Notes: generated from the letters alone by a model not told the origin. Numbered from the stretch's first letter, positions 36,724-48,529 are shown. The stretch: 64,000 bases of DNA from Glandiceps talaboti (GCF_964340395.1 NC_135561.1:24250986-24314985); one strand, 5' to 3'. Numbers and translations are program-made.

Positions 36724-36830
36724 CAAGAAAGAGTTCCAGTACTACCAAAACTATATATATATATATATATACTATTACGCTCTGCCACTGCGGTATAGAG
36801 CACTGTCTTAGCAGATTGATACTCACCGAG

Positions 36831-36936
<106 letters not shown>

Positions 36937-36970
36937 GTTTTGAAAATTTGAACCAAATTATATGCTATAG

Positions 36971-37020
36971 ACCCTACAGAACTGTTTCGTGAGGTGCGTA
37001 TTCCTCACTCATCAGGGGTA
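36971..37020 (-). ncRNA. Second, distinct hammerhead ribozyme motif
   Basis: On the - strand: stem I TACCC, CTGATGA, stem II GTGAGG/CCTCAC (six perfect pairs, loop AATACGCA), GAA, stem III ACAG/CTGT with loop TT, cleavage base A, stem I GGGT. The core is complete, including the G/C pair closing stem II. The sequence differs from the element's own motifs, so it comes from another Penelope-like or retrozyme-like family. No protein fragment of that family lies next to it. Confidence 0.85.
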
Positions 37021-37279
37021 GAATGGAATATAGTATCTGCATTATAGTATATATATATATATATATCTTTTTCAAGTGATCTGAAATTATTTCTTGTACA
37101 GGTCATAAAAATCAATCAATCAATCAATCAATTTATTTATACTCACATTTGAATGTTTTACTCTATTGTTATCTGTGATCATTGTTACGACAATTATAAA
37201 AGTCGGCATGATGCTTTAACTGAACGGTGACTTTTTAATGAATGACAAACCTGTTCATCTGTAATACTAGCTTTTTTTC

Positions 37280-37372
37280 GTTCGGGGGCAGTTGTCCAGG
37301 GGGCAGTTGTCCGGGGAGCAGTTGTCCTTCGGGGGCAATTGTCCGGGGGCAATTGTCCGGGGGGCAGTTGTC
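37280..37372 (+). repeat. G-rich 14-bp array, GGGGGCAGTTGTCC
   Basis: Six to seven units of GGGGGCAGTTGTCC or GGGGGCAATTGTCC with small spacers (TTC, CGG). G-runs of four to six at regular spacing on the + strand would allow G-quadruplex formation. Confidence 0.85.
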
Positions 37373-37377
37373 CTGTT

Positions 37378-37977
37378 ACCCAGTGATGCAGTGCTAACTA
37401 CATCAGTGATGCAATGATAAATACATCAGTGACTCAATGCTAACTACATCAGTGATGCAATGATAAATACATCAGTGACTCAATGCTAACTACATCAGTG
37501 ACTCAATGCTAACTACATCAGTGATGCAATGCTAACTACGTCAGTGATGCAATGATAAATACATCAGTGACTCAATGCTAACTACATCAGTGATGCAATG
37601 ATAAATACATCAGTGACTCAATGCTAACTACATCAGTGATGCAATGATAAATACATCAGTGACTCAATGCTAACTACATCAGTGATGCAATGATAAATAC
37701 ATCAGTGACTCAATGCTAACTACATCAGTGATGCAATGATAAATACATCAGTGACTCAGTGCTAACTACATCAGTGATGCAATGATAAATACATCAATGA
37801 TGCAATGCTAACTACATCAGTGATGCAATGATAAATACATCAGTGACTCAATGCTAACTACATCAGTGACTCAATGCTAACTACATCAGTGACTCAATGC
37901 TAACTACATCAGTGACTCAATGCTAACTACATCAGTGATGCAATGCTAACTACGTCAGTGATGCAATGATAAATACA
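37378..37977. repeat. 23-bp satellite with 46-bp higher-order period
   Basis: About 26 units of CATCAGTGA(C/T)(T/G)CAATG(C/A)TAA(C/A)TA. Two variants, one with GACTCAATGCTAACTA and one with GATGCAATGATAAATA, alternate over much of the array, giving a 46-bp higher-order repeat. Confidence 0.95.
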
Positions 37978-38390
37978 TGCAACTATGACAGTTCAATCAA
38001 ATCACATGTCTATAAAAGGTAGTAAAATGTGTATGAAAGCTTTCCAAACTTCACAAAGATATCTGTAAACATGTAATCTTTCATTTGGCATACATAAAAA
38101 ATCTGGACGATATGGATTACTTCACAAATTAAATCAGACTAAAATTAAAAGTTTTTCTTAAGACATGAAATCACTTACTCACAACATGATGGATATTTAA
38201 GGCAATAGTCAAGAGGTCATCGTGAACATTGCCCTCTCACATGAAGTGAAATACCTTTGTCTTTACCATATGCACAAGGGTAAGCTTGCACAATGAATAC
38301 AAATTACCAACACTAACAAAAGGTTCCAAGAACCTAGGTCACATGTCTATATATACAGTCATGTAGTAACTGTTGTTTTCTCTTTTTCAG
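37978..38390. other. End of URB2 intron 3
   Basis: Plain intron sequence ending in a strong polypyrimidine tract (TTGTTTTCTCTTTTTCAG). Confidence 0.6.
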
Positions 38391-38579
38391 GGATCATCAC
38401 GAAGCCCTGTCAAAGTATCTAGATGGAATGATTGACAAGACCACACCTAAAACCGTCAAGACTGGAATTGAAGTAATTGACAATTGTATGAAATTTGTAC
38501 AGAATGCACTTTGTAATGGTGATATATTTATTTACAATGGTATACCTATACTCTACAAAGCATTTCTCTCCACTGAAAG
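38391..38579 (+). CDS. URB2: URB2-like gene, internal exon 4 in window
   Basis: 189 bases, phase 2 at both ends, acceptor TTTTTCAG, donor GTAATC. With the split first codon it reads (Q)DHHEALSKYLDGMIDKTTPK, TVKTGIEVIDNCMKFVQNAL, CNGDIFIYNGIPILYKAFLS, TE. It parallels the human URB2 region with FQPELLSSYKEGLL followed by VVANSVALLYKLFLDS. The exon ends in the first two bases of an arginine codon completed at 63666. The next exon is 25,086 bases away, the largest intron in the window. Confidence 0.88.
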
Positions 38580-38705
38580 GTAATCTTGGTTGTTTGCTAT
38601 TTCTGTGTTTTGTGTTATAGATTACAAGTATAGCTGGTTTTCTCATTCATTTAGCATTCTTAATTATCTTACATATGCACACATGATTTTAGGCCCTGAA
38701 CAGCA

Positions 38706-39333
38706 GGCTGTTATGTGTACTAGTTGGCTCTCTCGGTCCAACCGTCCATCCATCCATCCATTTGTCTGGCTGTGTACTAGTTGGCTCTGTCGGTCCAACC
38801 GTCCATCCATTTGTCTAGCTGTGTACTAGTTGGCTCTGTCGGTCCAACCGTCCATCCGTCCATCCATTTGTCTGGCTGTGTACTAGTTGGCTCTGTCGGT
38901 CCAACCGTCCATCCGTCCATCCATTTGTCTGACTGTGTACTAGTTGGCTCTGTCAGTCCAACCGTCCATCCGTCCATCCATTTGTCTGGCTGTGTACTAG
39001 TTGGCTCTGTCGGTCCAACCGCCCATTCGTCCATCCATTTGTCTGGCTGTGTACTAGTTGGCTCTGTCGGTCCAACCGTCCATCCGTCCATCCATTTGTC
39101 TGACTGTGTACTAGTTGGCTCTGTCGGTCCAACCATCCATCCGTCCATCCATTTGTCTGGCTGTGTACTAGTTGGCTCTCTCGGTCCAACCGTCCATCCA
39201 TTTGTCTGGTTGTGTACTAGTTGGCTCTCGCGGTCCAACCGTCCATCCGTCCATCCATTTGTCTGGCTGTGTACTAGTTGGCTCTGTCGGTCCAACCGTC
39301 CAACCGTCCATCCATTTGTCTGGCTGTGTATCC
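38706..39333. repeat. 57-bp satellite, about 11 copies
   Basis: Units contain GTGTACTAGTTGGCTCTGTC, GGTCCAACCGTCCATCCGTC and CATCCATTTGTCTGGCT; some units lack one CCATCCGT block. The 57-base period (19 codons) leaves long open frames on both strands, which are not genes. It begins about 125 bases after the exon 4 donor. Confidence 0.96.
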
Positions 39334-39752
39334 CTACTATGTAATTTCTCTGAAATACATTACAACCCAATTTCATTAAACTGTGCACTACAGTGACATA
39401 CTGTAAACCGCTATATTTTCGCGTAAAATAAAATTTCAAGACTTTCGAAAGGCACCAGAATTCGCAAAAATATTGTTGTGAACATCGCACACTAACAGGA
39501 CGTACAACACTCCGTAAGGGATGCATATGAAGACATTGCAAACAGTACACACACATACACTTCTTTTATGGAATAAACAAATAAGAATGAAATAATGTAA
39601 TAATGAAATAATTATATTGTCATGTTTATCTTTGCTTTATTCTCTCAAGTTCAAAAGCAGATGAAATGCGTTCTCATACTAATTCCCAGAAAGTTATGAA
39701 TTTACAGGGACACAAAATACTGAAATACGACTAAATCACGGTCGAAACATAC
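39334..39752. other. Intron sequence
   Basis: Nothing recognisable. Confidence 0.5.
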
Positions 39753-41875
39753 CAGGGGTGAACAAATCATTTTGTGAACTGGTGGTCCCCGGACCAGTGC
39801 CTTAAAAAATCCAGTGGTCCTGCTGAAAGAATTAGTGGTCCTTGGTCCCGCTAACGTGAAACATTAAATCTTGCCTATGAATCTAGATATTTAGACGTAC
39901 ACCACTTTTAGTTGAACAATACCCAATTTATAATGATAAATATAAAGTTGACATGCTTGGTTTCAGTCAATTGACAATTCTATTATATTTGTAACAGTTA
40001 TTTTTGACGCATCGACGAAACGAAAAACATTGAACGGCGACTTCACTTGGATTTCACGAAGGATTAGAAATTTGACAGAAATATGTGACAAGAACATTGA
40101 AAAACAGTTTTACTTAGTCATGATTGCAGTATGACGACAAAAGTTGTACTACGTTTAATTTTGTCAAACTTGTCTGGAAAACCCAGACATTGCAAGCAAA
40201 TCATCACAATTGTACAAAGAAACTGACCCCTTCAAAGTTGAGCCTATAAAATCTCACGAAAAAAACTACGAACTAGGAGTCATTGTGTCCATGGTGTGAC
40301 TGTGTCGAGATAAAATCAAATTCACCAGTTGTCGAGACTTTGGAAAAAGACCTAGGAACACATACATTGCCTGACTAGAGGGAGTCCGTGTGACGGTGCG
40401 GAGATAAAATCAAATTCGCCAGTTATTGAGGCTTTGGCAAATATCATATCACAGTGCTAAAATTGATACTTCGTTGACTATCTGTAAGTGTAACCCTAGA
40501 ATCAGAATGTTCATTTTGTGTCATGCTGGTCAGATGTTTTCCTAGTATAAATCCATAGCTCAAAAGATTGACCATTGTCCATGTTGTCCATTTAAAACTT
40601 TACAGCCATTCGCGTTTCAGATGGGTCTAAATTATTTACGAGATGGATAGCCACACATTACACAGCAAATGTACTTGGGAAATGGCCGTTTATTTGAGAG
40701 GTACCGTAGTGTGGACACTTACGTCCTATGTTTACAGATAGTAACAGATAAGATATCGTGGGAAATGCCTTGGCGCATACCATTTCTGTCTAGGGTTGGT
40801 CTTAGCACATTATTTTTAGTTACACCTAAATTACATGCAAGGAGAAAATGAAACAGGTGGTGTATATTTTTGATCGTGTAATGTTTTATCTATTACAAAG
40901 TAAATGATAATAAGCAGCATAAATGCTCAGATTTGGAATGCATTTGTGTTATGTGTCTAACAAGCAACCCACACACCCGAAATGGAATGAGCAACACGTG
41001 TACACACATCTGAGGTTCGAAGTCAACTTTACATGCCGAGACCAGCATATTGCAGAAAGCAATGCAGGAGGACTGGTATGGTATCGTCAACCCTTGTAGG
41101 TCATTGGAAAAACCAAGATGACAGTCAGTGATTGCGATCATGGACGTAACTGAGGTTGGCAAAAATAACGAAACCTTTGTTATTCACTTGCCCAGTGGAC
41201 AAACTTGGTAACTTTTGTCCCGGACTTTTGAGGGATAACATGAAGTTTGTGCATCATTTGGATGACTTCATTTCATGAAAGGGGTTCTACTATAAATCAT
41301 TTGAAGCTCCTTTATGAATAAAAACAATAATACAATCAATGCTGACAGAATGATAGCAAATAAAATGTTTCATTTGACACATTTTAATTATTATACAATG
41401 AAATTATTATTCTTGTCTTCCTAATTCTTGTGTCCCTAAACCAGTATGTCCCTACTAGTAATGATATGAGCCACATGTGCGTTGAGTGTACTCCTGTCTA
41501 TCATTTCACATTGTTGTTGATTCAGTGAAATAAACTACGATGTAAGGCCACTACTATGACGTATTGACGCACCACCAGTCATTCAACTGTCAAAGTTCAC
41601 GCCCCCTCTCTGAAGCATATTGCTGGTTTGAAGTCGGAAGTCACCTGATTATACTTCATGACCCATCGAAAGGTCATGCAAGGCTTGTAGTTTTAGCTCC
41701 ATCGTGATCGTATTTCTTGTTTGTTCACATTCAGTTGTTGCTGTTCCTACTTTTTAACATGATTATTTGCAGTTTAAGGTACTGGTCCGACGGACCAGAC
41801 ATGGTCAAATTTGTGTGGTCCGCCCAAAAAAATCACTGGTCCCGGACCTCGGACCAGTGGATTTGTTCACCCCTG
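39753..41875. mobile_element. hAT-like DNA transposon 2, non-autonomous, 5-bp target duplication
   Basis: Starts CAGGGGTGAACAAATC and ends GATTTGTTCACCCCTG, perfect 16-base inverted termini. It is flanked by the direct repeat CATAC (39748-39752 and 41876-41880). Subterminal GGTCC/GGACC motifs cluster at both ends (GGTGGTCCCCGGACCAGTG; CTGGTCCCGGACCTCGGACC). The 2123 bases carry no recognisable transposase; small ORFs at 40669-40851 and 40893-41162 have no visible domains. Same termini class and duplication length as the element at 4306, but a different family. Confidence 0.88.
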
Positions 41876-42452
41876 CATACTGTCACACGGAAAATAGAGA
41901 TACATTTCACAATCAACAGTTTGATAAATTACTACATGAATTGTCCACTGCTTGTAAAGAAAAATAATGGCACTCATATACATTAAAATTATGAAAAATT
42001 ACAGAGAAATGCTGTAAATGTGGCAGCCTGTAAATGTAATGTGATACTGATAGCATCTAGCAATACTGTAAGCAACAACTCAAAATGGCAGTTCATAAGA
42101 TCACTAATGAAAGATAGCGAGTTCCTATAGTAAAGATAGTAAAGATTCACATACAGTATTTACTTCTCAGCAAAATGTTTCTGGATCAGTTCTGAATGTT
42201 CTCTATATTTGAATATTGGAGATTGCGCCTTTGATGGATGATTTCTCAAAACCTTCCATAATTTATTTATTTATTTATTAATCTTTCATATACAGACACC
42301 ATTTCAGTGCATTAGCACTGTTCTCCCAATGGAACCTGTTGCAAGATTACGTACACAGAAAATAAACTAAACAAACAAACAAACAAAGGGGACAAACCAG
42401 GACAAAAAGTTACAGACGCAGAGTGCACTTTAAAAGATATCCACCCACATTA

Positions 42453-43703
42453 TTACCAGACTACATTCTTAAATATCGATGAGTTCGGAGCTGATCTTAT
42501 GGATAGGGGTAGATTGTTCCATAGAACAGCACCACTATAGTGAAATGCCCGTTTCCCATATTCCGTTTTAACTGTAGGGATGTATATGTTACCTTTACTG
42601 GCCTGTCTTGTGTTATGGAGATGAATTTGGTTGGAAAGATTGAACATTTCAGTGAGGTAACTAGGTGCATTGCCCATTACAGATTTATAGACGAGTGTTG
42701 CCAGTTGGCGCTTCCATCGAATTTGAGGGCTGACCCAACCCAAGTTTTCATATACCCAACCCATACTAGTATCACAGGGAACTTCAAGGAGCAGTCGACC
42801 AGCTCGTTTATGGAGGAGCTCTAGTGTCTTCAAATACTTTTGATTCGTATTACACCATACATTCGCAGCATAATCGAAATGGGGAAGGACTAAGGTATTG
42901 AACATCATCTTCCTAAGTCCCATCGGCAAAAAGTGTTTGATTCTCGACAGTAGACCAATTTTTAGAGAAATTTTAGCAGAAATTTTGGAAATATGTGATG
43001 AAAATTTCAATTTTGAATCCAGCCAAACCCCTAAGTATTTGAAATCAAATACTTGCTCTACTAGGTCTCCCTGTATTCGAATTTGCAAAACTGAATTTAA
43101 TTTTAGTCTTTGTGATGAACCGAAAAGCATGGTCTTGGTTTTAATTGTATTCAGTGTTAACTTGTTTAAGTCAAGCCAGGCCTTGACATGCATTATTTCC
43201 TCTGTGAGTGTCACTTCAATATCAGCAACTGAATTGCTTGAATAGAAAATAGCCGTGTCATCTGCATACATAATTACTTGAGCCTTTATAACTGTTTCCG
43301 GCAAGTCATTGATGTAAAGGGTGAAAAATAAAGGTCCCAGGATTGAACCTTGGGGTACCCCACAAGAAATGCCCATGCTTTCTGATAATGTGGAATTTAA
43401 CTCTACAACTTGTGTACGGACTGTTAGATAGGCACGGAACCATGTCAATGCATTGCCTTGTATACCAAATTGATGTAGTTTCTGAAGGAGCAGTCCATGA
43501 TTAACTGTATCGAATGCTTTCTTCAGATCTAGAAATATTGCACCAGTGAGATGTTTACGATCGATATTATTAAATAGAATATCTGTAACATGAGTAAGGG
43601 CCGTTGCCATAGAGTAACCTGGCCTAAATCCTGACTGACATCTATTCACAATGTCATTCTCATCTAGATAGCTGTACAGCTGATCATGGACAGCTCTTTC
43701 CAA
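42453..43703 (-). pseudogene. LINE reverse transcriptase domain
   Basis: 416 codons starting MERAVHDQLYSYLDENDIVN. Motifs in order: SGFRPGYS (24-31), FLDLKKAFDTVNH with catalytic aspartate 59, GVPQGSILGPL (115-125), YADD (146-149), then the thumb (FDFKYLGVWLDSKLKFSSHI) and a C-terminal block with NTRQASKGNIYIPTVKTEYG. This is a well-preserved non-LTR reverse transcriptase; the C-terminal part stays open to 42453. The frame before the methionine carries earlier fingers-domain sequence after a stop, so the start is not the original one. Confidence 0.88.
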
Positions 43704-44073
43704 TATCTTAGATACTACAAGGAGGATAGATATTGGTCAGTAATTACCAACGTCAGTTCTATCCCCTTCTTTAAATAATGGCACAACCCTAGCTCGTTTC
43801 CATTCTGCAGGAACCTGTCCTGTCTGTAGAGACAGATTAAAAACTTAACAATGAAGATGATATATACGGAGCCGCATATTTAAGTAACCGTGCACTGACA
43901 TTGTCAATACCAGTGGCTTCAGCAATACAGAGTTTTGACAATTGTCTACAAACATACTCAGTGGTTATGGGCTTAAAGTAGAAGTTACTGTCACATTGGG
44001 TTAAAAGTGTAGTATTTCAATTTTTCAACTTCGTTGCCAGCTTGGATCCAATTGTAGTTACGTAAAATAGTTA

Positions 44074-44457
44074 TTAAATGTATTTGCTATAGTTTTTGTA
44101 TGGGTGGTGATATGACCATCCACTTTCAAACTCATGACACTCATTAGTCTGGCTTGGTAACAATTTTTTCAAAGTGTGCCAAAGATTTTTTGAGTCACTG
44201 CTATTTTGATCTAATTGCGATGTAAAATATTCTTTTTTCAATTGCACCCTCATGTTGTTAACATAATTTCTAACTTTCTTGAATTTTGCCCAAACGCTGG
44301 CATCCTTATGTTTCTCTGCACAATGTTTGAGTCTATCACGTTCATATGTTAATGCAATGAATTCACCTGTTATCCATGGGGTATGTTCTCCCCTACGAGT
44401 GATAGTCCGAAATGGAGCATTAGAATCACAAACTGTTATGAAAAGCTCCTCCCACAT
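44074..44457 (-). pseudogene. LINE linker between endonuclease and reverse transcriptase
   Basis: Reads APFRTITRRGEHTPWITGEF, then YERDRLKHCAEKHKDASVWA and LKKEYFTSQLDQNSSDSKNL; the P-W-(I/F)T and (R/K)N-x-x-N motifs are typical of the segment joining endonuclease and reverse transcriptase. It overlaps the upstream frame by about 20 bases in a different phase, showing a frameshift near 44450. Confidence 0.75.
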
Positions 44458-45083
44458 GCCCCAAGTGTCATCTGGGTGTCGTGAATTTCAATTTTCTGCC
44501 TGGGGATATTGCGAATTTCATCACAGAACTTCTCTGCATCGAAATTCTTGAAAGATCTAGTTTTCACCTGTTTTGGTGCAGACTTTACTTTCTGTATTCT
44601 ACGAACGGCGTACACCAGACGATGATCGCTTAGACCGGTGGAAAGAACTACGGCTTTAGATGTATGAGCTTGGTCGTTACACAGAATTAAATCAGTAAGA
44701 GTTTCTGAGCGATCGGTTACACGGGTGATGCCTTTCACTAGATTTCTTAATTGAAAAACCTTACAGAAATTAGTTAGACGTCTTGCTAAACCTTTCGTTT
44801 TGTTTGGTTTTAAGTCAATATTGATGTCACCAAGAATATAGAGAATCTTGTCTTCATCCCAAGCTGTCGAAATACATTTTTCCACACATTCAAGGTAGTC
44901 AATGCCTGCTGAAGGAGGGCGATAAAAGTTTCCAATTAAACAGGATTTTGACCTGTGGATGTCTAGTTGAATCCATATACATTCAACACCATCCATCTGC
45001 AAGTCCTCTCTATTTACAGTCTGTAACAATTTGGAAGCGTATGTGAGCACTCCTGGTGGCATGATCATTACAGAGTTTGTCAT
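44436..45083 (-). pseudogene. LINE apurinic-type endonuclease, C-terminal half
   Basis: Contains IGNFYRPPSAGIDYLE, ILGDINIDLKPN (catalytic D-x-N), LVKGITRVTDRSETLTDLIL and the GLSDHRLVYAV box with the catalytic S-D-H. The N-terminal half with the catalytic glutamate is missing from this frame; upstream LINE sequence continues in another frame up to the hAT-like terminus at 45205. Confidence 0.85.
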
Positions 45084-45204
45084 ACGCTGTCAAAAACCAA
45101 TTTGCATGTAGAGGTTTCATGTGTGACAGGGTCAGGTTGACTTTGATACAACTGATGTCTTCATTGCGATCCAAGGCTGATGAAATTTGTGATGCATACC
45201 ATTT

Positions 45205-45218
45205 CAGGGCTCGAAATT
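45205..45218. mobile_element. Left terminus of another CAGGGCTCGAAATT hAT-like element
   Basis: The sequence CAGGGCTCGAAATT is identical to the end of the element at 4306, followed by subterminal GTAGTC/GACTACCA motifs (45239-45302). It interrupts the LINE. I found no matching CCCTG end with a CATTT duplication downstream, so the right boundary is unknown. Confidence 0.6.
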
Positions 45219-45737
45219 AGCTGTAGTCTCGCGTCAATTGACTACCAGTTTTTCCAAAATGACTACCAAGTTTGAAAACTGGTAGTCACCCTTGACTACC
45301 ACGAAAATAGGGATGCCAACCCACCATATGTATGGAAGGCCTGCTGACAAGTTGGCGATGTAGCGTGAGCACTAGACTCTAAAGCTACATGTGTTTAGAT
45401 ACGGCATGATATTGCTTACTTTATAGTGAATATCAGTGGTTTGGTAAAATAAACAAAATACATTTAGCTTATGTGTGATGTTACAAACGCCATAACTCTA
45501 CTCAAACACTACACTCTTTTGATTTCATGACTGTTTCATTGTCTTTTCCATGTCACACAGTTGCGATCAAAATGATACAAAACTGAGGAAAATATACTGA
45601 ATAAAATCATTCTCCCACCACTAATCGCGAATGTAATAGTATTTTACAACTAGTCATTCAATACTATATATGCTAACTTAATTTAGTGGAAGGATGAGAA
45701 TTTCCATCATTTATCGAAGCCCTTAGAGGAGGAGACA
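45219..45737. other. Interior of the hAT-like element or flank
   Basis: No gene seen. It contains the subterminal GACTACCA motifs and otherwise AT-rich sequence. Confidence 0.4.
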
Positions 45738-46400
45738 ATGGGAGATGAGCCAAGTGGGGAATGTCGACTGAAAATGACTTCAACACCACCTCAGGCTGTT
45801 GAATTGTCCTGTCCTGTCTGCCATTCAACAAATCAAGGAAATGCAAATTGAAATGTCGACGTCCCTTGAGTTCTTCAATGCCACCGTGAAAGAAATGCAA
45901 GGTACAATAGTTACACTTCAGAGAGAAAATAAACGACTACAAGAAGTAAATGAAGACCTCACAGTAAGAATGAAGAATCTGGAAAGAGAACAGGAAGAGC
46001 AGAACCAATACAGTCAGCGAGAAAACTTAGAAATCCACGGCATCCCAGAAACACCGACCGACAAGACTGATGACATAACATTAGCGGTGCTCCAGAAAGT
46101 CGACAAAGATATCAATATTTCACACATTGAAGTGACCCATAGGATCGGACACCACGATGCACAAAAATCAAACACCCGACCAACACCTCGACCTATAATT
46201 GTCATGTTTGCCAGCAGGAGAAAGTGAGACACAGTATACCAAGATAGAAGAAAGATTAAAGATGTTACAACAGACAAGATTGGCTTCTCTACCAAGAACA
46301 AGATCTACATCAATGAAAACCTTACAGCATTCAAACGAAACCTACAGAGGAAAGTAAATAAACGACGTAAAGAGCACGGTTACAAGTTTTGTGGATGACT
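45738..46400 (+). pseudogene. L1-like LINE ORF1 (coiled-coil RNA-binding protein)
   Basis: The frame from 45799 to 46227 has a coiled coil (EMQGTIVTLQRENKRLQEVN, MKNLEREQEEQ), then YSQRENLEIHGIPE, the start of the RRM-like domain of L1-type ORF1 proteins, then VTHRIGHHDAQK and PRPIIVMFASRRK. After a stop at 46225-46227 the C-terminal domain continues in another frame (TKNKIYINENLTAFKRNLQR, KVNKRRKEHGYK) to about 46395. So there is one frameshift and no following endonuclease or reverse transcriptase. In a live element this protein coats the RNA. Confidence 0.8.
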
Positions 46401-46729
46401 CACAATAGAAAAGGGGTTCGAAAACAGCAGTAATAGAAATGACGATACAAGCAAGTAGTAGGATACACTGGGAACTCTGTGAACTCTGTACTTTATATGA
46501 ATGCGTGTTCCAACTTGTAACGGAAACTTACATCACACGCATTCCAACTTGTAACTGAAAACGTATAACACAAAATAAGAATCAATAAATGTATATTAAA
46601 TTCACGACAAGTTTCTTTGGACATATAATGGGAACATTTATGTACGGAAACAGCAAGGTGTGGCTTCACTAATTATTGCATAAAGTTCAGTGAGTCGTCA
46701 GTACACAGTAACATCACGAGGTTTCTTGA

Positions 46730-47260
46730 ACTCTGAGTTTCGATGAACAGTGTTGACCTTTGACCTTGAAAGTCTTTGTCAAGGTCAAATAGCCAAATTT
46801 GAGTTATCCTCATAGCTTTTTGAATCAAACATTTGAAGTGATGATGACATTTTAATCATGTCTTGGTTTTTACTAAGTCAAGTATATGTATGTCACTTAA
46901 TTTCACAACCTTGACCTGAATAGCAAAATGGTGGCCATGTTTAGGATAAACAAGCACATTTTGTCTGTTATCTCCAAAAGTTTGATACCTATATGGACAC
47001 CATTTAAGTGTCTATACCTTCATGTAATCAATGATGAGCTTCTCAGGAGACATTAATCTTTGACTTTGACAAACATTTTCAAGGTGAAATGACGAAAAAT
47101 GTTCTTTCTGTGTTAACTCAAGAAGTTGAATAAACAAAGATTCCATTTAAATGTCCAAACCCAAGGGTCAGCTTTCTTTTTATATCTTGACTTTTGCCTT
47201 TGAACTCCATATTCAAGGTCAAATAGCAAATTGGTCAATGAATTAAGACGTTTTGTATCT
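46730..47260. repeat. Imperfect repeats rich in CAAGGTCAAA / TTTGACCTT words
   Basis: TTGACCTTTGACCTTGAA (46750), GTCAAGGTCAAATAGC (46778), CAACCTTGACCTGAATAGC (46907), TTTGACTTTGACAAACATTT (47058) and TTCAAGGTCAAATAGCAAAT (47211) recur about every 130-150 bases, suggesting a decayed long-unit tandem repeat. Confidence 0.55.
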
Positions 47261-47559
47261 CAAGACATCGTTGAGATTGGCACCGTAAGTTTGCCATAAA
47301 ACACACATGTTGAGGACTATGTCTTTGATTGAAGGTTTGTTTATTATTTGGACTGGATAATCCTTTTCACTGATGACATCTAGTCAGAGCTACATCAGAT
47401 AAAACCTGCATTGTTTTATAGAGTAAAACTGAATGACACTTTTCTTACTCTCAATGTAGCAAAATTAATCAAACCCTGACAGGACTCAAACATCAAACCC
47501 CCAACAGCTGCTGCAAGAGATGATAAACACTGCAAAAATATGTATTAAATGTCTTCTAC

Positions 47560-48395
47560 TTATGTGATTGACATGTTATGTGATGTCATTGTCATGTTAT
47601 GTGATGTCATTGACATGTTATGTGATGCTATGACATGTTATGTGATGTCATTGACATGTTATGTGATGTCATTGTCATGTTATGTGATGCTATGACATGT
47701 TATGTTATGTGATGTCATTGTCATATTATGTGATTGACATGTTATGTGATGTCATTGACATGTTATGTGATGTCATTGTCATGTTATGTGATGCTATGAC
47801 ATGTTATGTTATGTGATGTCATTGTCATATTATGTGATTGACATGTTATGTGATGTCATTGACATGTTATGTGATGTCATTGTCATGTTATGTGATGCTA
47901 TGACATGTTATGTTATGTGATGTCATTGTCATGTTATGTGATGCTATGACATGTTATGTGATGTCATTGTCATGTTATGTGATGCTATGACATGTTATGT
48001 GATGTCATTGACATGTTATGTGATTGACATGTTGTGATGTCATTGACATGTTATGTGATGTCATTGTCATGTTATGTAATTTCATTGACATGTTATGTGA
48101 TGTCATTGTCATGTTATGTGATTGACATGTTATGTGATTGACATGTTATGTGATGTCATTGTCATGTTATGTGGTCATTGACATGTTATGTGATGTCATT
48201 GACATGTTATGTGATGTCATTGTCATGTTATGTGATGTCATTGACATGTTATGTAATGTGATTGACATGTTATGTGATGTCATTGTCATGTTATGTGATG
48301 TCATTGACTTGTTATGTAATGGCTTTCAAATGTGTTATGCCATTGATTGACATGTTATGTGATGTCATTGAGATGTTATGTGATGCAGTGTTCTG
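47560..48395. repeat. 21-bp satellite, about 39 copies
   Basis: Units of ACATGTTATGTGATGTCATT plus G, with TGTCATG/TGACATG variants and deleted forms (GTGATTGACATG, GTGATGCTATGACATG). Two larger blocks (47690-47800 and 47800-47910) repeat a mixed pattern, so higher-order duplication occurred. Confidence 0.95.
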
Positions 48396-48529
48396 CTGAG
48401 GCCACGCCCAAGCGTCAATCCCGTGAAAAAAATCCCAAAATCTCTTTGGCAGGTTTAATCCCCCTGCCAAAATCAACTTTTGATCATCTGTAACTTAATG
48501 TGAAAGATAAACTAACTAACTCATTAAGG

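Larger units (their letters stand above)
42245..45204 (-). mobile_element. Jockey/CR1-superfamily LINE, decayed
   Basis: Read on the - strand, it contains an endonuclease segment, a linker and a reverse transcriptase in the normal order, ending in an A-rich 3' tail (TTTATTTATTTATTTATTAA on the + strand at about 42262-42281). The 5' side is cut at 45205 by the terminus of a hAT-like element; coding similarity (VNLTLSHMKPLHANWFL) reaches that border. At least two frameshifts break the ORF. Confidence 0.85.

Noticed and set aside
38777-39556. Long frames on both strands with a 19-residue repeat (such as WTDGRLDRQSQLVHSQTNG)
   Set aside because: By-product of the 57-bp satellite; both strands are open simply because the unit has no stops.
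46750-46790. Nuclear-receptor response element
   Set aside because: The AGGTCA-like words are part of a degenerate repeat spread over 500 bases, with no promoter context.
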